From Euglena gracilis (taxonomy: Eukaryota > Euglenida > Euglenophyceae > Euglenales): a stretch of 64,000 nt of DNA. Positions 13,147-21,936 of the stretch are shown here, piece after piece (positions within the stretch are counted from its first letter, which is position 1; each line of letters begins with the position of its first letter). Both the position numbers and the translations under genes were made by a program. Below the pieces are notes generated by a model. The model was given only the letters and a program-made list of their open reading frames with translations. It searched no databases and was not told the origin of the DNA. The stretch lies in assembly GCA_039621445.1 (NCBI GenBank), contig CP154955.1, forward strand, positions 56,390,619 through 56,454,618. Direction: 5' to 3'.

Positions 13147-15615
13147 AACAACAATAACAACAACAGCAGCAGCAGCAGCAGCATTGATATTGATATTTAA
13201 ATTATTACCAGTATAAATAATAATAATAATAATAATAATATCTAATATTAACGTATAATATATAATATTAATATGGGACGGCTGTCACGGATTGTGCCAG
13301 ATGCATCAAGGTGTCCAAGAGGAGGAAAGCGAGAGGGCACCAGAATCCAAATATTTATCTAAACCTGCATGAGGCAAGTGCAGTTCAGCTATGGTTCATT
13401 TCCCCGGCGTTGTTGTGCGCCTCCCACAAGGAGGGAATCCCGCCGGGGTGTCTGAGAAACCATCCCCCCCCTCGGCAGATCATTCCCCAACGATCATTCA
13501 TCGAAGGTCATCCCAGAGTAGCATTTTCGGTCTGTCTTCTGTCGCCTGCCAAACAGGGGTACGGGTTCAAGGCGGACATCTGGTCGGTGGGCTGCACCAT
13601 CGTCGAGATGCTGACTGCTATGCAAGCCGGTGTTGCGTTGCGCCGGAGTTGCTCTGCCCCCGCCCCCTGCAACTGTTAGGGTTCCTGGTGCCGGCTGAGC
13701 GGTCAGGGGGGACAGTTTCTCTGGAAGCCCAAAAACTCCCAACAAGCAGTCTGTATTGTCCACCTCACAGAAATTTTCACCCCCCCCCACCCTCTTGTTG
13801 TATTCATTATGTGCCCCCGTGCCAACCGACCACCCCTATTTCCCGACCACCCCCTGGTCAGGGATTACATTTCAGGAATTGCCTTCCACCCTGCTCAGGG
13901 GTTGCAGGTCAGGGGGTGTGAATGACCCCTGATGTTCTGACCGGGGTTGTCAGAACTCGGTTGGTCGGTGTTGAAGGGGGGGGGGGGCGGGTACAAAGAG
14001 GAATGGGGGGAAATGGTAGTTTACCCCATTGCCAATGCCAGACACCACAATGATGAGATAGTATTAAAACGGTGCGGAGTTCAAAGTTCGAAGTGAATTG
14101 CATCGCGTGGAAGAATGCCGAAGGAAAAGAAAACCTTCAACCGGAGTTCTTTTCGTCCAAAGCAACTCTCAAAAGGGATAAAAGCCCTGTGTGCTTGGGG
14201 GCCGTTTGACAGCGGCTTGGCCCCAAACCGCCCTGGCCCGAGTTCGACTCGATGTGGCAGGCCATCTACCACATCGCCAACTCAACTGGGCCGCCCCCCA
14301 ACATCCCGAAGGACATTGGTGTGCCCGCCCTCCCCTGCCACAAGGAAGAGGAGGTGCGGCATGGAACCAAATCCTGCCAAGTTTTTCCCATGTCCAGAAT
14401 TCACATCTCTTGTTTTCTTCTCTGACGCTTCTGAGACTCCAGGGAAATGATGAGCAAAAAAAATTCAGAGTGTTTTAATTTTTATCCAGGAAAAGAGGTC
14501 AGAGAAGACTCCCCAAAAAAATCGTCCCATTGGGGGAGGGGGTGCCAAAAAAAAATTGCCACTGAATCCCCACAATGTATTGCAGAGTCGAGGCTCCACG
14601 GAGACTCCTCCAGGCGAACAAGCCAGGCAGGTCAAGGGGCCGGTGGGGAGTCTCCAGACCCTGAGTAGTCCGGCCGAAATGGCCATTGGAATTGGACATC
14701 CCGAAATGGTCCATTGTGACAGAAAATGATCTGAATCGACCGCAAACTACTGCCCACCTTTTGTCAAGGAAATCAAAACAGGCGATTGGATTGAAAGAAG
14801 GAAGCCCAAATTATCCGCAAATTCGCAAAACCATCATAAATTCCAACATCTGATAGAACAACCAAATCCCAGGGGAGGGGAAAATATTCAAGTTGTATAA
14901 TTTTCATTTTTTGTACAATCCAAAACATTTTTTTTGCATAATTCACATCTTTTGCACAATGAAAAAATTGTGAAAAGTCGCATTTTTTTTCATGTTTTGC
15001 TTTTCCAATTTCTTTTCAGGCAATTGCACAGGCAAATTGCTCCACTACCAGACAATTTGGACAACTTCAACAACTGGAAGTTGTCCGAGTTGTGCACATT
15101 GCACATCATATGCACATTTTTGGACCACTTGGATGCAATTGGGTTGGCTGGGGATGTCATTTTGCAGGTTTGCACCACATTCTTTTCGGTCTGGCATTTT
15201 TAGAGCAAGAATTTGTAAGCCCTCTCCAGCAAAAAAAAAAAGTGGACAGCCCCAGGGAGCTCCTAAGGGAATTTACATGCAACGAACGTGCATTTTTTGC
15301 TTTTTTTTGTTGTTGTTTTTTTTGCATTGCACAGTTTGAGGCCTTGTTGCAAATCCCCCCTCTTCCCCCCCCCCCCGGCCCTGTACACCGACAAAACGGA
15401 AGCCCAGAAATGGCCCCTTTCCAGGCAGCCGCCTCACACCCCCCCCCCTTTGCCCCCCACACCCCCTCCCAGTGGACCAACACCCCGACCTGCGGGATTT
15501 CCTGGACCTCTGCTTCCAACGCGACGTGCAACTACGGCCCATGGCGGCGGACCTCCTCCACCACTCCTTCCTCACCAAACCCGTGCAATTCGGGCAGGGA
15601 TTGCTTTGCTTGTGA
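3422..15615 (+). CDS. Spliced serine/threonine protein kinase, MAP3K (STE11/MEKK)-like; catalytic domain in nine exons
   Basis: Joining exons 3422-3567, 4020-4059, 7092-7161, 9185-9298, 11585-11683, 12983-13059, 13557-13625, 14213-14318 and 15473-15615 keeps one frame through a whole kinase catalytic domain. In order: glycine loop GKGSFGAV, beta-3 lysine in FVAAKTIEF, alpha-C glutamate in QQELALM, NIVRYLG, hinge VEYVPQG, catalytic loop HRDIKG, DFG motif, GTPYWMAPEV, DIWSVGCTIVEML, KPPWPEF and the RP-containing last helix. NIVRYLG and GTPYWMAPEV are typical of STE-group MAP3K kinases, which phosphorylate MAP2Ks in the cytosol. All catalytic residues are present. N-terminal regulatory exons are not identified. 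The TGA at 15615 may be the true stop, or exon 9 may splice on to coding-like pieces at 16.3-16.8 kb. Five of eight inferred introns have GC donors. Boundaries are inferred without transcripts. Confidence 0.85.
3568..4019 (+). other. Intron 1 (GC-AG)
   Basis: 452 bp with no conserved coding sequence. It contains a copy of the dispersed family marked by CCTGTGGGTGGTG and GGGTCGACCCC (about 3640-3715) and a GGCAGGCACC / TGCCTGCC inverted pair around a C14 run (about 3866-3910). Confidence 0.6.
4020..4059 (+). CDS. Kinase exon 2: WHKNIVRYLGSEQ
   Basis: A 40-nt micro-exon. The AG acceptor at 4018-4019 and one leading G complete the Arg codon begun in exon 1, giving LRWHKNIVRYLGSEQ, a hallmark of beta-4 in MAP3K kinases. 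It ends GAGCAG with GC at 4060-4061, in phase 0. No GT donor nearby keeps the frame. Confidence 0.8.
4060..7091 (+). other. Intron 2 (GC-AG, ~3.0 kb), repeat-rich
   Basis: No conserved coding sequence. It holds a cluster of ATTGCGC...GCGCAAT hairpins (4343-6520), several GTGACTGACTGGTTTT repeats (5224, 5391, 5422) and long C/G runs (5250-5275, 6066-6100, 6181-6220, 6908-6921). Confidence 0.6.
4343..6520. repeat. Cluster of short ATTGCGC-loop-GCGCAAT hairpins
   Basis: Inverted repeats sharing the arm ATTGCG(C) occur at 4343-4360, 4365-4392 (12-bp arms, 4-nt loop), 5838-5855, 5941-5958 and 6503-6520, with relatives at 5494-5511 and 5988-6005. Loops are 4-6 nt and vary while the arms are kept, which suggests a conserved structure or a mobile palindrome rather than simple-sequence drift. 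All lie inside kinase intron 2. Confidence 0.7.
7092..7161 (+). CDS. Kinase exon 3: hinge MFVEYVPQGTVS
   Basis: AG acceptor at 7090-7091. Reads FLPDMNILNMFVEYVPQGTVSRA; the LNMFVEYVPQG segment is the kinase hinge (compare LNIFLEYVPGG in MEKKs). It ends GAGCAG with GC at 7162-7163, in phase 1. Confidence 0.85.
7162..9184 (+). other. Intron 3 (GC-AG, ~2.0 kb)
   Basis: AT-rich start (7200-7440), then a stretch (7470-8060) of alternating C-runs and G-runs around CAAATAACACACC and GGGTCTTATTTTTGG, including an inverted pair at about 7630-7665. A GGCGCGAAAGCGCC hairpin lies near 8707. No coding sequence recognised. Confidence 0.55.
7465..8060. repeat. Inverted C-run/G-run repeats around CAAATAACACC
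   Basis: Several units of CCAAATAACACACCCCCCC (about 7476-7640) face the complementary GGTGTTATTTGGGG (about 7645-7668), followed by GGGTCTTATTTTTGG units (7703, 7748, 7978, 8032). Related sequence recurs at 18536-18585 and 18830-18900. The transcript could fold into long C:G stems. Confidence 0.55.
9185..9298 (+). CDS. Kinase exon 4: catalytic loop HGIVHRDIKG
   Basis: AG acceptor at 9183-9184 and a canonical GT donor at 9299-9300. Reads RKFNTLPVPTVRSITRQILE, GLEYLHQHGIVHRDIKG. It contains the HRD catalytic Asp and the following Lys. Phase 1 at both ends. Confidence 0.9.
9299..11584 (+). other. Intron 4 (GT-AG, ~2.3 kb) with internal direct repeat
   Basis: No conserved coding sequence. It holds two related ~220-bp blocks (9680-9945 and 10545-10745), GTGACTGACTGGTTTTT repeats near 10205-10235 and a reversed copy near 10478-10510, plus many C-runs. 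ORFs on both strands here are Pro/Gly-rich translations of C and G runs. Confidence 0.55.
9680..10745 (+). repeat. Pair of ~220-bp direct repeats (9680-9945, 10545-10745)
   Basis: Both copies run through AAAGCCGNGCTGGACC, an A8 run, TTNGGCGCAAAGC, AAAACTTTC, TTTTTCAC, TTGGCTGAAAGNTGCCAACC and CTTTTTGGG before a C-rich end. They diverge by 15-25% by eye. Partial matches also occur near 23770-23860. Probably an intronic dispersed element. Confidence 0.6.
11585..11683 (+). CDS. Kinase exon 5: DFG motif
   Basis: AG acceptor at 11583-11584. The joined codon reads HRDIKGDNILLDNDGTIKL, then ADFGCSKKLDALCSKSHGT, with the Mg-binding Asp of DFG. It ends GGAACAG with GC at 11684-11685, in phase 1. Confidence 0.9.
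12308..12434 (+). repeat. Dispersed repeat, copy 2
   Basis: Counterpart of 2557-2692: GATGTCGGCCTGTT, CCATTTTCCCCTGT, GTGCTGGGACAGCAG, a T9 run and GACCGCCCTG in the same order. The CTTAAG of other copies is CTTATT here. Confidence 0.55.
12626..12714 (+). repeat. GTGC/GT microsatellite
   Basis: An alternating purine-pyrimidine tract of GCGC, GTGC and GTGT units, a potential Z-DNA former, inside kinase intron 5. Confidence 0.85.
12983..13059 (+). CDS. Kinase exon 6: activation segment GTPYWMAPEVI
   Basis: AG acceptor at 12981-12982 is the choice that keeps phase 1; canonical GT donor at 13060-13061. Reads GEAWRGCNTMVGTPYWMAPE, VITNEQ. The APE motif with GTPYW is diagnostic of STE-group kinases. 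Confidence 0.88.
13088..13240 (+). repeat. (AAC)n, (CAG)n and (AAT)n microsatellites
   Basis: About 25 AAC units (13088-13165) pass into five CAG units (13165-13180), followed by an (AAT)n tract at 13217-13238. The tract lies in the intron just after exon 6. The poly-Asn or poly-Leu frames through it are not supported as protein. Confidence 0.9.
13557..13625 (+). CDS. Kinase exon 7: GYGFKADIWSVGCTIVEMLT
   Basis: AG acceptor at 13555-13556, phase 0. Carries the conserved alpha-F Asp and the WSVGCTIVEM motif. The donor is least certain of the set: ATGCAA followed by GC at 13626-13627 keeps the frame into exon 8. Confidence 0.85.
14213..14318 (+). CDS. Kinase exon 8: KPPWPEFDSMWQAIYHIA
   Basis: AG acceptor at 14211-14212 and canonical GT donor at 14319-14320. 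Reads RLGPKPPWPEFDSMWQAIYH, IANSTGPPPNIPKDI, the alpha-G region of a MAP3K domain. Enters in phase 0 and leaves in phase 1. Confidence 0.85.
14319..15472 (+). other. Intron 8 (GT-AG, ~1.15 kb)
   Basis: No conserved coding sequence. It is less C/G-run-rich than the other introns and mostly AT-rich between 14800 and 15250, with a C-rich pyrimidine tract before the acceptor. Confidence 0.5.
15473..15615 (+). CDS. Kinase exon 9: last helices, in-frame stop
   Basis: AG acceptor at 15471-15472. Reads DQHPDLRDFLDLCFQRDVQL, RPMAADLLHHSFLTKPVQFG and runs to TGA at 15613-15615. The invariant Arg of the last kinase helix is present (RPMA). Whether the stop is used or the exon splices out earlier cannot be told from sequence. 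Confidence 0.85.
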
Positions 15616-16284
15616 AGATGGTAGCCAAGCTGGAATTTTAATTTTGAGTTGAAATTGAATTTTGAGTTACACCAACCCCAGGAGGGGGTGCCAGCTTGGG
15701 CAGGCACTCCAAGAAAGCAGCCACCTCCGACCCAGGGGAGGGGGCACACAGCCAAAAGTGCCTGGGTACTCTGCACGGGCATTCCGACGCCGGAAAACCC
15801 AGTGTTGGGCATATTCCTGCCCACGACCGGGCAGGCATGACCCCCCCCCATGTGGGGTGATGCCTACCTTGGCAGGCACTCCAGAGCCCCCCCCCCCCCC
15901 GGGTTGGTCAAGATCAGTCCAATGACTGCAATGACCCACGGGCTGGGCTGTGCGGGAATCCCCGAAATCCTATGGGTCTGAGTGGGTGGTGAGTGGGGTC
16001 CTCCACCAGGCCTTCCCATATTTCTGGGGGCAACCATTTTCAGGTCAAAATTTTCCTTCGCTTTTTTGACTTTTGGGTGGATGGGCAACGGCCCATGGAT
16101 GAGTTGCAAGCCATGCCGAAGAAGGTCCAAAAAGATGGCCATGTTTCGGCAAAGACTGGTCAGTTTCTGAGTTTGTTTGCATTTCAATCCTCAAGAAATA
16201 TGTTTCTACAGCAGATCCCTGAACTGGAGCATTGTGGATCGGTAAAAAATATTCTCAAATTATTTCGCATCTGGTTGTCGAGGA

Positions 16285-16398
16285 GGCAGGACAGATGAAT
16301 TATGTGTCTGTGGCATTCTCTCCCCAACGCGTTGTTCAACTCGTTGCTCAGTCTGAGAATTCGGATGCAGCAAACAAACAATTCCTGGAGTCGATGCG
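16285..16398 (+). CDS. Candidate exon, unrecognised
   Basis: Reads VEEAGQMNYVSVAFSP, then QRVVQLVAQSENSDAANKQF, LESM, with balanced composition unlike the surrounding low-complexity frames. It is followed by GT at 16399-16400. It could be a C-terminal exon of the kinase gene or part of the next gene. No family recognised. Confidence 0.35.
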
Positions 16399-16596
16399 GT
16401 GAAACACCGAGGCCCTGGCCGATGGTGAGGGATGAGGGAGTGGAGAGGGATTGTGGGGGGGGGTTCTCACGTCTCCAGAAGTCACCCCACTCTCGTCTGT
16501 TTCCGCAATCAACTTTTGGCAAACAATTTGCGGTTCTTTTTCTGGTGGTGTACCAGCCCTCTCTGGGGTTGGGGGCCTGCCAGCGTCTCCCCGCAG

Positions 16597-16676
16597 CTCT
16601 CACAGGATGCAGAGGAGCTGGCGTACAGCAGTAGCGGCAACAACACTGCACCCCCTGCCCAGGGATCCCCCGACCT
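16597..16676 (+). CDS. Candidate exon, unrecognised
   Basis: After CCGCAG at 16591-16596 the frame reads LSQDAEELAYSSSGNNTAPP, AQGSPDL. The acidic and Ser/Asn-rich composition resembles a linker. Phase with the neighbouring candidates is unresolved. Confidence 0.3.
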
Positions 16677-16702
16677 GGGGGGGTTTCTGGGGGCCCGAAC
16701 AG

Positions 16703-16795
16703 CCTCGCCTTGGGCGCATTGAAGCTTATTCTCAGTTTATGGCCGATCTAAGTTCGCGTGGGCGCACCGGGCGCACTGTGGAAGATGAGGTTTGA
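16703..16795 (+). CDS. Candidate terminal exon, unrecognised
   Basis: After an AG at 16701-16702 the frame reads PRLGRIEAYSQFMADLSSRG, RTGRTVEDEV and a TGA at 16795. Composition is protein-like and it ends the coding-like stretch, so it may be the true C-terminus of the kinase gene. No family recognised. Confidence 0.35.
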   Translation, partial: PRLGRIEAYSQFMADLSSRGRTGRTVEDEV

Positions 16796-17099
16796 GCGGA
16801 CAGGTGGGGGGCATAATAAGCACAGCAGCCCCCCCCCCATCCTGCTGGGTCCCCCCGCTTTTCCAGGTGACTGATTTTAAGGTCAAAGTTCGCAGTTTTT
16901 CGTTCAGCCCCATTCCACCTCCCACCTCCTGAACGGGGGAGAGGGCCAACCCCTATTCAACCTTCCTCAACATCGGGTGAATCAGGGCGTCGCTGAACCC
17001 AAAGGGGATCCCACTCACCAGGGTACAGGGGGGGGGGGGGCTTTTCCCAGCCTCAGACTCCCCTCTCCCCATCGTCGAGTCTCAGTGCTCTCTTGAAAG

Positions 17100-17457
17100 G
17101 AGTCATGGCACAAAGTGGGGCCCCCATACCACCCCCATACCCCATACCCCATACCCCATACCCCATACTCCAATAACCCCCAAAATAAACCTCATCTTAA
17201 TCACGGACCTCTTTTGCAAGCTCATCGCGCAACGTATGAAACTGTTCGAGTGCCCGGGGGGGGGGGGCTCCCGCCCCCCCCCCGGACCCCCCCCGGCAAA
17301 AAAATAATACTCACCTTTTTCCCCATACCCCATACCCCATACCCCCATACCCCCATACCCCATACCCCATACCCCATACCACCCCCATACCCCATACCCC
17401 ATACCCCATACCACCCCCATACCCCAGGTATGGGGGCCCCACTTTGTGCCATATATG
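17100..17457. mobile_element. MITE-like element with 26-bp perfect TIRs and (CCCCATA)n interior
   Basis: 17105-17130 and 17427-17452 are perfect inverted repeats (arm starts ATGGCACAAAGTGGGG). CTTGAAAG occurs at 17092-17099 and again at 17458-17465, each 5 bp outside the arm, which would fit an 8-bp target duplication as made by hAT-type transposases, though the intervening 5 bp do not match. Inside are CCCCATA heptamer arrays next to both ends and a 100-bp unique centre. No transposase is encoded. Confidence 0.6.
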
Positions 17458-18069
17458 CTTGAAAGTCGGCTGGATTGCGATCTATTTCTGCTTTGGTGGA
17501 TGCAAACGGTCGGCCAAGATAAGGCAAAAATGGGTCGAATGGTCAAATGGGTCGAATATGGGCTGCCCCAGTCAAATTTCAAGTCACAAAACGGATATTT
17601 TTGCATAATTTGCAGTTTCGATATTTTGGTGTCTGGCTCAGCCCCAGGCCGGCCTTTTCCCAGCTAGGGGACCCGAACGGGGGGGGGGGGACTGCCAGAA
17701 GCCTTTTTTCCAGCCAGCCTTTCAAATCCTCCGTCTTTGAGATTTTGACGACCACCACCTGGGGGGGGGTCGTTAAGCGACGCCCTGGGGTGGATGTTCT
17801 GGCGCAAACCACCATGCCGGCACAGAAGCCCCAAGAATGTCCAAAAGGAACCACCTCGTATCCCAAAGGTCAAGTCCGCTGCTGGATCCAGATTGTCTCT
17901 TTATCGCTGAATTGGGGGGGGGGGGCAATTTGGCATGCTCTTTTTATATATTTTTTTCGTGAAAAAAATTTCACCTCAAAATTGACCCCCAAAGGTGCCT
18001 CTCCTTGGGGCTCCTGGGCGAGTCGTAGGAAATCGCCTCGGGTTGGGTCCGCAACTGTCTCCCCCTCCC

Positions 18070-18340
18070 CCACGGCCCATGTTTTGTGCCGCCGGGGCCC
18101 CCCTGCCGGCAGCCGGAACGGCGTGCGGCCGTCGCCCAAGAACGGTCTGCGGCCGGCGGCCAACCGCAGCGACGCGAAGGCGGGCACCACCACGGTCTCC
18201 ACCCCCACCTCCTCCGCCTCGCAGTCCACCGGGCCTGCGCAAGGGGGAATGGGCCGCGGGGGTGGGCATGGCAGCGGGCAAATGCCGAACCATTTTCCGC
18301 CAACGGGACCACACGGGCGGAGTACGTGCGAAGAACGGGC
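18070..18340 (+). CDS. Candidate exon, low-complexity Ser/Thr/Gly-rich
   Basis: The frame open from 17547 to 18425 reads protein-like here: PAGSRNGVRPSPKNGLRPAA, NRSDAKAGTTTVSTPTSSAS, then GGMGRGGGHGSGQMPNHFPP. Outside this part it is translated C-runs. GC is much higher than in flanking DNA. It may be a disordered region of a gene continuing from the left. Confidence 0.3.
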
Positions 18341-19544
18341 TGAGTATCGGCAGAGTGCATATGTGCAGAGTCCGAGTTTGGTCCCTTATTCTGCACCAAG
18401 AACATCCAGGAGGGATAACAGATGACAGAGAAGGTGCACAAGGTGCGGCGTCGTTAGTTCATGGGTACCTTCTCCTCCCCTGGTGCCCATCTGGCCCCAT
18501 CGCCCTCTGACTGATCTGACTGAAGGCAGGGATAAACCCCCCCAAATAATAACCTCCCCCCCAGATGATAACCCCCCCCCCTGTGGACCGACTTCGGCCG
18601 CCCTACGGTAGTTGTGGAAGCAAAAAAAAGGAAAAAATCAGCAGAAATGTTGCAAAAAAAAAATCAAAAAAAGGGAAAATGGATGAAATTGGTGCAGAAA
18701 ATATGCCAAAAAGCACCCATCTTTCAAAAAAAAAGCCCAAAAATGCCAAAAAAAAGTGACCATTGGAGCCTGCGGAGGGGTTTTGGGTCCATTTTTGACT
18801 CGAATTTTTTGCCCAAATACTAAAACCCCTCAAATAATAACCTCCCCCCCCCCCGGACCCTGACTTCGAGAAAATAATAAACCAGGGGGTTTATTGTTTG
18901 CGGGGGCTCAAGAGTTAGACAAAAAGAATGAGGAAGCAGGTACTATTTTTGTGTACCCGCTGGAGGTTTTTTTTAGGACCTGGGGGGAGGGCAGACCCAC
19001 CTTTGGGGGGTCAATTTTGGGGTCCAAATTTTTTTCGTGTTTCGCGCCAGAAACTAGAGGTAAACCCCACCTCCGGCAGGGTTCCACTGTGAGAGGCGTT
19101 TGTTGACGTGCGGTCGCACATGGGACCCAGCATGGTCCAATGCATATGGGCTGCAACCTTTTGTGGGTGGGGTGGGGCGGCGTCCCCTGTCCACGGGTAC
19201 CAGCAATTTTGTTAAGTTTTGTGACCCGGGGTGGGGTCGGGCTGTTATGGCTGTATGGACAGGCACACGCATGTACAACACACCCGCATGCGCGCACCTG
19301 TGCATTCCGCCATGGACCCAAGCGATTGGACCGGGGGCCCCCCATCAGCCGCAGCCCCCGTAACGTCGCGTCTCCCAAGGCCGCCGTTTCAGCGGCTGCG
19401 CGCCCCCCCAACCGCCCCTCCTCCACCCCGGCCAGGCATGGCCCGCCAGCTTTGTTTTACTGCGGGGATTGAGGAATGGTCCTGATTATTTCCTCTTTCT
19501 TTAAATAAATACATAAACACTTTGTGCACCTGCTTCACATGCAC

Positions 19545-19622
19545 ACAATATCTATCCATCTCTCCAGCTATCTACCTACCCACCTCCCTCCCTCCCTACC
19601 TACCTATCCATCTATCCCAGGC
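19545..19622 (+). repeat. CTAC/CCAT/CCTC tetranucleotide microsatellite
   Basis: A degenerate tetranucleotide tract of CTAC, CTCC and CCAT units ending in CTATCCCAG. Non-coding. Confidence 0.8.
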
Positions 19623-20191
19623 TTTCCCATAAATACTTGCCACAAACAGGCACAAATGAGCACGAACAATCACACAACAAGCACAAAGGAGATTTTTGCA
19701 TATATTGCAAAAATTGGGCCCCCACTAGGCTTAGTGGGGGTGGGTGGAGTGTGGGGGGGTAAACCCCAAAATTTTTTTCCTGTTCCTGTTGTTCTTGTGT
19801 GCATTTTCGGAATCGCTGTGAAATGTGCTTTCTATATCGGGTCACTTGAAGAAAACGGTAAAAAAAATTCTTTCCACAAAAGTCCAAAGAGGCCTTTTGA
19901 CTGTTATTTGGGGGCGGGGGGGGGCAGCACAGCCCCCCCCGGGCACAGCCAAAAAAATTCACATTTTAGGACTTTTTATCAGGGGGAAAACATCGAAAAA
20001 TGAATTTTTTCAAAAAAGGGGAGGGGGTGGGTGAGGGTTTGTTGGGGCAGGGGGAAGGGGATATTGAATATGTCCAAAAACGGCCCGATTTTGGAAAAAT
20101 CGCATATTTTCCACATTTTTTTTCCGATTGTTAGCCATGTTCCGGCATGTTAGCGCATATTTGGGGGCTTTTTAGCGCATCCCCCCCCCCG

Positions 20192-20245
20192 CCCATTGAC
20201 GAGCAGTTTGAAGAAATGATCGAGATGCACAGGGTGGCTCTCTGA
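20192..20245 (+). CDS. Candidate terminal exon PIDEQFEEMIEMHRVAL-stop
   Basis: A short helical, charged sequence of 17 residues ends at TGA 20243-20245, immediately after a C12 run and before another C-run. Its composition is unlike the neighbouring frames. No acceptor is assigned. Confidence 0.3.
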   Translation, partial: PIDEQFEEMIEMHRVAL

Positions 20246-21269
20246 CCCCCCCCCCCGGGTCGGGATACCATTCGCCAAACCACCCCCCCGGAGGCCAGGG
20301 ATCTATGGAAAGCTCTTCAGTATTGAGGTTGGGGGCGTCCCAACCTGCCCCCCCCCCCAGATGTTGGGAGGGGGGGGCGGTGATTGCATTAATGGTATAA
20401 AGTTCTTCAGGAGTAATTGGCAGGGTTTTTTTTGAAAGTAGAACCCTCGGGTCGGCATCGAGATTGGACACCAAACTTCCCATGATGTCCGCCCGAACCT
20501 GGACACTGACAAGCATTAGGGAACAACACTCACGAGGTATGCAGGGGGTCAATAAACATGCTCAAAGTCCAATAATCCAATAATTCAGGAATTAAAGCTT
20601 TGGATATTGACCGTATGGCGTGGCAAACATAAAGTCTCTTCCACTGGGGCATCAAGGCTTATTCCCAGAGGAGAATTGGGGGAGCGGCGTTTTTTGGGGG
20701 CGTTTGGGGGTGTGCTTTCCACACGTTTGGTGGGTCCATGCCTGGCTTCCAAACCCTGCCAAGGCCAAGGCAGCTCCTCCCAACCGCCCCCAGAGCTCCC
20801 AGCCATGCCCCGGCATTCTCCCAGTTTCCTTCTGTGATGTGTCCCAGCCATCCCAGAAGTTTTCCTGGTGTTGTTGGTGTTGTTGGTGTTGTTGCTGTTG
20901 AGTCGTTCCTTGGGGATGAGGGCAGGCATGGGGGGCAATCTGGTCGGGAATAGAACAAACTGGATTCAAATTGGATTAGAAGTTTGTGTGCACGATTTAT
21001 GATATGTGGAATAAAATTTTCTTCCCATCAGGATTTTGTGTTGGCTTGGACAGGGGGGGGTCCAGCCAGCCAGTGTTTTTTTTTTCCAGCCAGCCGCAGA
21101 CCTCCCCGGGGCATGCTGAAATAAATGTTGGGCCAGGGGGGCGAAACCTGGTTGTGCCGACCGCAACCCTATGGGTAGTGGGTGGGGGGGTCGACCCACC
21201 CTCATCCTGGTGGGGGGGGGGGCGGCCACTCCCACCATAAGGCATAAATCATGATGATGATGCTGAAAG

Positions 21270-21342
21270 TTATGATAATAATAATAATCATAATAATCAT
21301 AATAATAACAATAATAATAACAATAATAATAATAACAACTTT
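21270..21342 (+). repeat. (AAT/AAC/ATC)n microsatellite
   Basis: An imperfect trinucleotide tract of AAT with AAC and ATC interruptions, non-coding. Confidence 0.85.
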
Positions 21343-21789
21343 GGCTTTACCTTCGCTCATGGCCCGGGCCAAGCGGGCACAATCATGATATCCACATTTT
21401 GGGGTTTTTTTGAACTCGAAAGGCACGCCCGTCGGCCGCGGCATTCCCCCAATCTGCGGCCGGCCCCACCCGGGCGGCCCCCGCCCCGCCCAAAAAGCTG
21501 AGCCCGGCCCGGCCCAAGACCAGGCTTGTGCTTAGTCGGGTGCCTACCCCACTGGGGGGCGGGGGGGGGTGCTAGGGGCAGGCACCCTATAGCACCCATC
21601 CGACCCCCCCCCGGGGGGAGTAGGGTTTTTGGGGGGTGCCTGCCCATAGCAGGCACCCCCCTCGGACCCCGGCGCCGGGGGCCCGGAAACAGCCATTTTC
21701 AATGAAAATTTTCTGGGTCCCCTCTTTGGACCCCTACCCCCCCCCAGGGGGGTGTGCCTGCTAGCATCACCCAGCCACCCCCCCCCCCG

Positions 21790-21936
21790 GTCGGTAAGCA
21801 CAAGCCTGCCCAAGACACCGGCCACCCCGGCCTCGGGGGAGAGGCCGGGGAAGACGGCGAACGGGTCCGCCTCAGTGCCAACCACATAGTCTTTCGTGCG
21901 CAGGGCCCAGCGTGAAGCGTGGGGGGCGTTGCCCAT
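21790..21936 (-). CDS. Candidate minus-strand exon, unrecognised
   Basis: Reads APHASRWALRTKDYVVGTEA, then DPFAVFPGLSPEAGVAGVLG, RLVLTDR before a C-run. The mixed composition suggests real coding sequence, possibly of a gene on the minus strand, or an exonised repeat. No family recognised. Confidence 0.25.

Larger units (their letters stand above)
15616..17091. other. Region downstream of kinase exon 9
   Basis: It starts with copies of the GGCAGGCACTCC repeat (15695, 15867) and a CCTATGGGT dispersed repeat (15970). Coding-like fragments at 16285-16398, 16597-16676 and 16703-16795 are listed separately. The rest shows C-runs and no recognised gene. Confidence 0.45.
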
